A DNA stretch of 64,000 bases, taken from Prevotella sp. khp7. Its GTDB lineage: Bacteria > Bacteroidota > Bacteroidia > Bacteroidales > Bacteroidaceae. This document shows, piece after piece, positions 60,051-64,000 of this stretch. How positions within the stretch are numbered: position 1 is the first letter of the stretch; every line of letters begins with the position of its first letter. The stretch lies in contig NZ_FOIV01000004.1 of the NCBI RefSeq assembly GCF_900109055.1, positions 186,001-250,000 of the forward strand, written 5' to 3'. The position numbers and the translations under genes were made by a program. Under the pieces are notes generated by a model that saw only the letters and a program-made list of their open reading frames with translations, searched no databases and was not told the DNA's origin.

Positions 60051-62905
60051 TATTTCAACTTCGGCTTCAGTTCATCGGGAGAGTCTTTGGTGAACATAGT
60101 CACCTTGGGACCTTCTTTCGTATAGAGGTTCTGAATGATGTCAGGATTCAATGTCAGCGATGGGGCGAAATCAGAACTATCCATATAAGAAAGGATTGCC
60201 TCACGCATCTGACGAGCCACCACGCGATGTTCAAGATCGGAAGATATATCCATGGTTGTCATCAGCAACTTGCCTTTCAGCACATTAGCCTCGACCACCA
60301 TACCCAGCTTACGCGACACATGCCAGGTGTCGATGGGTTGTATCGGCGACTGATAGTCCTTCGGGAAATCCTGCAGGTTCATCACCTGAGCCTTGTTCAG
60401 CAGCTCCCACCAATTCAGGTTGCTCCACGAGTCGGTGGGGAAACCATACTTAAACAACGGATGGGTCTGGTCGATATAGGCTCCTGTCGTGTGAGGCGGT
60501 CGCATCTTAAACCACGACGTATTCCAAAAGACCGGAAGATAATGCTGAACCACGTCGCTACCAAGACGTACCTTTCCTGCTGACGTCAGCAACACTTTGC
60601 CTCCCTGTTTAAGAGCTGCGATGGCAGCAGCATCAAGCGAGTCGGTAATGAGAATATCAGAAGGGCTCGCAGATGACACCGAATCGGGATAAACCCAGAA
60701 GTTCCAACTGTTCTTATACAAATTGCCACCTACCGTGACTGTCAGCGTTAGCTTCTGGGGAGTTCTCACACCATCAAGCGGGAAGCGTACTAAACCGACA
60801 GGGGTATGCTTAGCCAAAGGAATCTCGCCCGAATATAGCAACCCGCCATGATATACTTTTCCTGAATCACTATTGATATAATAATTCACACGTACACCAC
60901 GAATGTCACCATACATGGCATTGTAAACCTCAACAGGTACTACCAGACTGTCGGCAGTGGTATAGACGAACTTCGGGAAACGGGCCAAGGGAACAATGGG
61001 CGAGCAGAACTGATGCCACTCCTTTGCATTGGTATATCCCTTCTCATTCCAATGCACACCGAGCACACCTTCAAGCGCCGTACCCTGACCACTATAGTCA
61101 TTAAGCGCCAACAACTGGAAACCTGCATAATCAGAGGTGCGCAGGTTGCGCTCTATCTCGTACTTATAACAGAGTGTCTGCAACTTACCACTGGCCATCA
61201 GGAATTTCTCTGCCTGCAGTTCCATACCGTTCTCAGCCAACAAGTCGCGGAATATTTCAAAGTTCTTAGCCTTATAGGCACCAGTATATTGGGGAATCTC
61301 CTTGAAGTCGGGGAAAGCACACCACTGTCCCTGTTCGTGAGCAATGATTGGTGAATTGTTGTCTGCCGTATCCTTATAATTACGGGGACGCAGAATCTGA
61401 CTATAATAGTCATCATCGCTGCTTGGGGCATGGTTCACCCAATCCAGACCTCGGGCGCCGCCCTTCACATGATACTCCGAACCATCATCCCAAGCCCAAC
61501 CGCCACCTACCGAAGCACCGCAGTAGATGCGGGTAGGATCATAGCGTTTCATCTCTTTCACCCAGTTATTGCAATACTCCACCCAGTTACCTGCAGGTTC
61601 GTTACCTGCCGCCATCATAATGAACGATGGGTGATGTCCATAGGCATCGATCATGCGTTTGCTCTCCAACAACAGATACTGGTCAATGATCTGCCCTGAC
61701 AACAGTTTCACGCCATGGTTAGGCCACGACGGTCCCTCTGGCTGCAGATAGAATCCTAACTTGTCGGCTGCCACGAAGGCGGCTTCGGGCGGACAATAAG
61801 AGTGGAAACGCATGTGGTTCAGTCCATACTCCTTGCATTTTCTGAAGATACGCAGCCACGATTCTTCGTCCGTAGGCGGGTAACCCGTTTCGGGAAAGCA
61901 GCAGTTCTCCACCGTGCCACGCAAGAATATCGGACGACGGTTCAGGATAATCTGCCGTCCTTCGACACTTACCTCACGCATGCCGAAGGTGGTCTCATAA
62001 TAATCATCGCCCACACTGATAGCCATGCGATAGAGGTTCGGATGAAACTCATCCCAAAGGTCTACCTTCTCAGGAATTGGCACTGTCACCTGCATGACAT
62101 TGGAATAGACATCATAGTTGCTCACATACACGTTGGCAGAATCCTTATTCTCCTGCTGTATCAGCACCTCCATCTGATAGAACTGGAGGTTAGGCGATTG
62201 TCCACTCAGTTTCACGTCAAGTTGCACGTTCCTCGCGTAAGGTTTTGGACGGATGGTGACATGATCGATATGCAGCCTTGCCGGTTGGGCTCGCAGTTCC
62301 ATCTTGCCTACGATACCATTCCAATTACCTTGTGTCTGATCGGTGACGCTATGCGAGTCTTGTCCAACTCCGACACCATCGATACCATTATATACACAGA
62401 TCTCAATGGTATTGCGCTCACCTATCTTTATGTATGGAGTAACGTCGAACTGATGTGGCGCTGAAAGCGAATTATTGCTACCCACTTTCTGACTGTTGAC
62501 ATAAACAGTGGTCTCGATATGCGGACGTTCCAGATAGAGCGTAACATATTTTTTCTTCCACGAGTCAGGCACATACACGCTCTTACGATACCACGCCTTG
62601 CCAACATAATGTTTCTCTGGGGTCAGGAAGAAGGGAAATTTGATATTCTCCTGTCGTCTGTATTGCTCCATAAACGGGTTATAGTAGTAACTCGAATCAT
62701 AGAGCGATCCCGTCCAAGGCGTGTTTACTGTCACAGGGTTACCCTTTCCGTTGGTCAGCATCGAACCTGGCAGCACCACGTCATCAGTATATTTAGCCGT
62801 ATCGCCAATAGCCAGTTGCCATGAACCGGCAAGATTCACCGTCTCTTGCGCAAAAGAGAATAGTGATATATGGAAAGTGATAACTAATAACAGTAGTCTC
62901 TTCAT
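60050..62905 (-). CDS. Secreted GH2-family glycoside hydrolase
   Basis: About 951 residues from the ATG at 62905; one at 62914 is also possible. Signal peptide (MKRLLLLVITFHISLFSFAQ). The sugar-binding jelly roll (about 60-200) has KAWYRKSVYVP and LERPHIETTVYVNSQKVG, followed by an immunoglobulin-like domain and a TIM barrel. The acid/base Glu is in MMAAGNEPAGNW and the probable nucleophile Glu in IIAHEQGQWCAFPDF. A long C-terminal extension (about 660-951) follows. The substrate (beta-galactoside, glucuronide or other) cannot be fixed. In operon with the SGNH esterase and the fucose-type isomerase. Confidence 0.9.
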   Translation of the reverse strand: MKRLLLLVITFHISLFSFAQETVNLAGSWQLAIGDTAKYTDDVVLPGSMLTNGKGNPVTVNTPWTGSLYDSSYYYNPFMEQYRRQENIKFPFFLTPEKHYVGKAWYRKSVYVPDSWKKKYVTLYLERPHIETTVYVNSQKVGSNNSLSAPHQFDVTPYIKIGERNTIEICVYNGIDGVGVGQDSHSVTDQTQGNWNGIVGKMELRAQPARLHIDHVTIRPKPYARNVQLDVKLSGQSPNLQFYQMEVLIQQENKDSANVYVSNYDVYSNVMQVTVPIPEKVDLWDEFHPNLYRMAISVGDDYYETTFGMREVSVEGRQIILNRRPIFLRGTVENCCFPETGYPPTDEESWLRIFRKCKEYGLNHMRFHSYCPPEAAFVAADKLGFYLQPEGPSWPNHGVKLLSGQIIDQYLLLESKRMIDAYGHHPSFIMMAAGNEPAGNWVEYCNNWVKEMKRYDPTRIYCGASVGGGWAWDDGSEYHVKGGARGLDWVNHAPSSDDDYYSQILRPRNYKDTADNNSPIIAHEQGQWCAFPDFKEIPQYTGAYKAKNFEIFRDLLAENGMELQAEKFLMASGKLQTLCYKYEIERNLRTSDYAGFQLLALNDYSGQGTALEGVLGVHWNEKGYTNAKEWHQFCSPIVPLARFPKFVYTTADSLVVPVEVYNAMYGDIRGVRVNYYINSDSGKVYHGGLLYSGEIPLAKHTPVGLVRFPLDGVRTPQKLTLTVTVGGNLYKNSWNFWVYPDSVSSASPSDILITDSLDAAAIAALKQGGKVLLTSAGKVRLGSDVVQHYLPVFWNTSWFKMRPPHTTGAYIDQTHPLFKYGFPTDSWSNLNWWELLNKAQVMNLQDFPKDYQSPIQPIDTWHVSRKLGMVVEANVLKGKLLMTTMDISSDLEHRVVARQMREAILSYMDSSDFAPSLTLNPDIIQNLYTKEGPKVTMFTKDSPDELKPKLK

Positions 62906-62916
62906 GGGTATCATAC

Positions 62917-63609
62917 TTATTTAGCGTTTTCTTTCAAGAAGCGGTTCACCTGATCTGCTATCTGGCGCATACCCTTCACAGAGGGATGACCTGACATCTT
63001 GTCGATTTTCTCCAACTCTATCACAGGCACGCCATAGTGCTGACAGATTGTTTTTACAGACTCATCAATCTCGTCGCGCAAGTCATCGTTAAGTATGAAG
63101 TAAATCTCGGTATTGATGTAACGGTCTGTCATCCACTGTAGCATTCTCGCCAAAGCAGGACGGAAACTGTACAGATCGCCGAAATTGATATTCTCATACT
63201 TATACTCACCAACGGGAGACCCCGCCCAGCTGTCATTGGTCGCACCGAAGACAAAGATCACATCAGGCTGTCCAAGGTTGTCCATACGTGTATTAAATGA
63301 GCGGTCTCTATAGTCATTGCCATCATAGCCCGAATAGCTCACGGTAGCTCCGCTATACGAGTTGTTGATGCAAAGGCGCCAACCGTTCTCCTTGATCACC
63401 TGATGCCACCATGTCTGACGAACATTCTGCACATCCGTCTTCTGGGGCGCGTTTTTCCCGTAATACCACAGTTCGTTGGTACTGGGTGTCATGAAATTCT
63501 CATACGTGGAATATGAATCTCCAAGTACAGACACCGACTTAACTTGAGCATTTGCCAGACCTGCACACAGCAGTGTCACCAATATTACAGATAACTTTTT
63601 CATATACAT
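62917..63609 (-). CDS. Secreted SGNH/GDSL hydrolase
   Basis: 230 residues with signal peptide (MKKLSVILVTLLCAGLANAQ). Block I GDSYSTY supplies the Ser, block III GATNDSW the Asn, and the end SGHPSVKGM the His; the usual Asp-x-x-His is here Asp-x-x-x-x-His. Probably an esterase that removes acetyl or similar groups from a glycan. It is 11 bases after the permease gene and 2-11 bases before the GH2 gene. Confidence 0.87.
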   Translation of the reverse strand: MYMKKLSVILVTLLCAGLANAQVKSVSVLGDSYSTYENFMTPSTNELWYYGKNAPQKTDVQNVRQTWWHQVIKENGWRLCINNSYSGATVSYSGYDGNDYRDRSFNTRMDNLGQPDVIFVFGATNDSWAGSPVGEYKYENINFGDLYSFRPALARMLQWMTDRYINTEIYFILNDDLRDEIDESVKTICQHYGVPVIELEKIDKMSGHPSVKGMRQIADQVNRFLKENAK

Positions 63610-63620
63610 CTCTGATTATT

Positions 63621-64000
63621 TTATCGTTTAGAAGTGCGATAGCCGTAGATGGTTACGACGAGGAAACAGATAAGGGGTAATACAAACGACGCATTGGTAG
63701 CTGGGATAGCACCCAGCACCGTATTCTGATCGATAATCATGGCCTGCAATGGCGGCAATACCGAGCCGCCAAGGATTGCCATGATCAGACCTGCAGCGCC
63801 AAACTTGGCATCATCGCCCAAGCCATCAAGTGCTATACCGTAGATGGTCGGGAACATGAGTGACATACATCCACTTACGCCAACAAGGCAGTAGATTCCC
63901 AGGCGGTTCTCAAAGACAATAACACCTAGCGTCAGCACCATGGCCAATATACCAAACACTGCCAACAGCAGCGCCGGCTTCATATATTTCATCAGCCAAG
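63621..64000 (-). CDS. FucP-like MFS sugar permease, C-terminal part (cut by window edge)
   Basis: The frame is open to the window edge and starts beyond it. The visible 126 residues include WLMKYMKPALLLAVFGILA, GVSGCMSLMFPTIYGIALDGLGDDAKFGAAGLIMAILGG (in two helices) and the end VVTIYGYRTSKR. This matches the last four helices of the FucP (L-fucose:proton symporter) subfamily of MFS transporters. It is the first visible gene of the operon; the sugar may be fucose or a related one. Confidence 0.85.
   Translation of the reverse strand, partial: WLMKYMKPALLLAVFGILAMVLTLGVIVFENRLGIYCLVGVSGCMSLMFPTIYGIALDGLGDDAKFGAAGLIMAILGGSVLPPLQAMIIDQNTVLGAIPATNASFVLPLICFLVVTIYGYRTSKR

Overview
The window comes from a member of the Bacteroidota, most likely a gut or rumen Prevotellaceae-type organism (Prevotella/Segatella-like). 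The evidence is a recurring TAnnTTTG promoter box just upstream of about a dozen genes (the Bacteroidota -7 element), SD-poor starts, FimB/Mfa2-like and LruC-like surface lipoproteins, hemicellulose enzymes (GH35, GH67, GH2), AraC-linked sensor kinases, and a DUF-carboxynorspermidine dehydrogenase-recA gene order. No rRNA, tRNA, CRISPR array, phage or insertion sequence was recognised.

Region 1 (1-17,700, all minus strand) is a very tightly packed run of genes. It starts with a Wza-type polysaccharide export protein and a Wzz-type chain-length protein. After a 173-base gap holding a long hairpin come 13 genes with overlapping or nearly touching ends: two DegT-type PLP proteins, three ATP-grasp ligases, a U32-like TIM-barrel protein, a citrate-lyase-like C-C lyase, an acyltransferase-3 membrane protein, a D-2-hydroxyacid dehydrogenase, an MmgE/PrpD dehydratase, an APC permease, a small outer-membrane protein, and both subunits of a fumarase/tartrate dehydratase-type enzyme. 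No glycosyltransferase, Wzx or Wzy is present. This looks like an uncharacterised biosynthesis-and-export system for an amide-linked hydroxy/amino acid product, perhaps a surface decoration. It is the strongest candidate here for something new.

Region 2 (17,900-27,900) holds divergent GH35 beta-galactosidase and GH67 alpha-glucuronidase genes. Both carry the same 8-base tandem repeat inside their coding sequence. They are followed by housekeeping genes on the minus strand (frr, rsgA, an S9 peptidase, mnmA).

Region 3 (27,965-38,705) is a five-gene plus-strand operon of four membrane PAS histidine kinases in an A-B-A-B arrangement, followed by an AraC regulator. The second pair has periplasmic solute-binding sensor domains and the first pair lacks them. 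The first kinase has lost both its phospho-acceptor His (now Tyr) and its N-box Asn (now Tyr), so it is a pseudokinase.

Region 4 (38,700-46,400) has a NhaD antiporter, the rhamnose operon rhaB-rhaA-rhaT, a fimbrial-type lipoprotein, and an inverted, separate rhaD. Region 5 (46,500-53,000) has the recA operon, a secreted unknown with a BamE-like tail, and dnaK with a sigma-54-like promoter and an inverted repeat upstream. Region 6 (53,200-58,800) has a LruC-like lipoprotein, a candidate structured RNA, an MBOAT O-acyltransferase with its SGNH partner, and a small MGMT-family protein. Region 7 (58,830-64,000, minus strand) is a fucose-type sugar operon: a FucP-like permease (cut by the window edge), an SGNH esterase, a GH2 enzyme and a fucose-isomerase-like protein.
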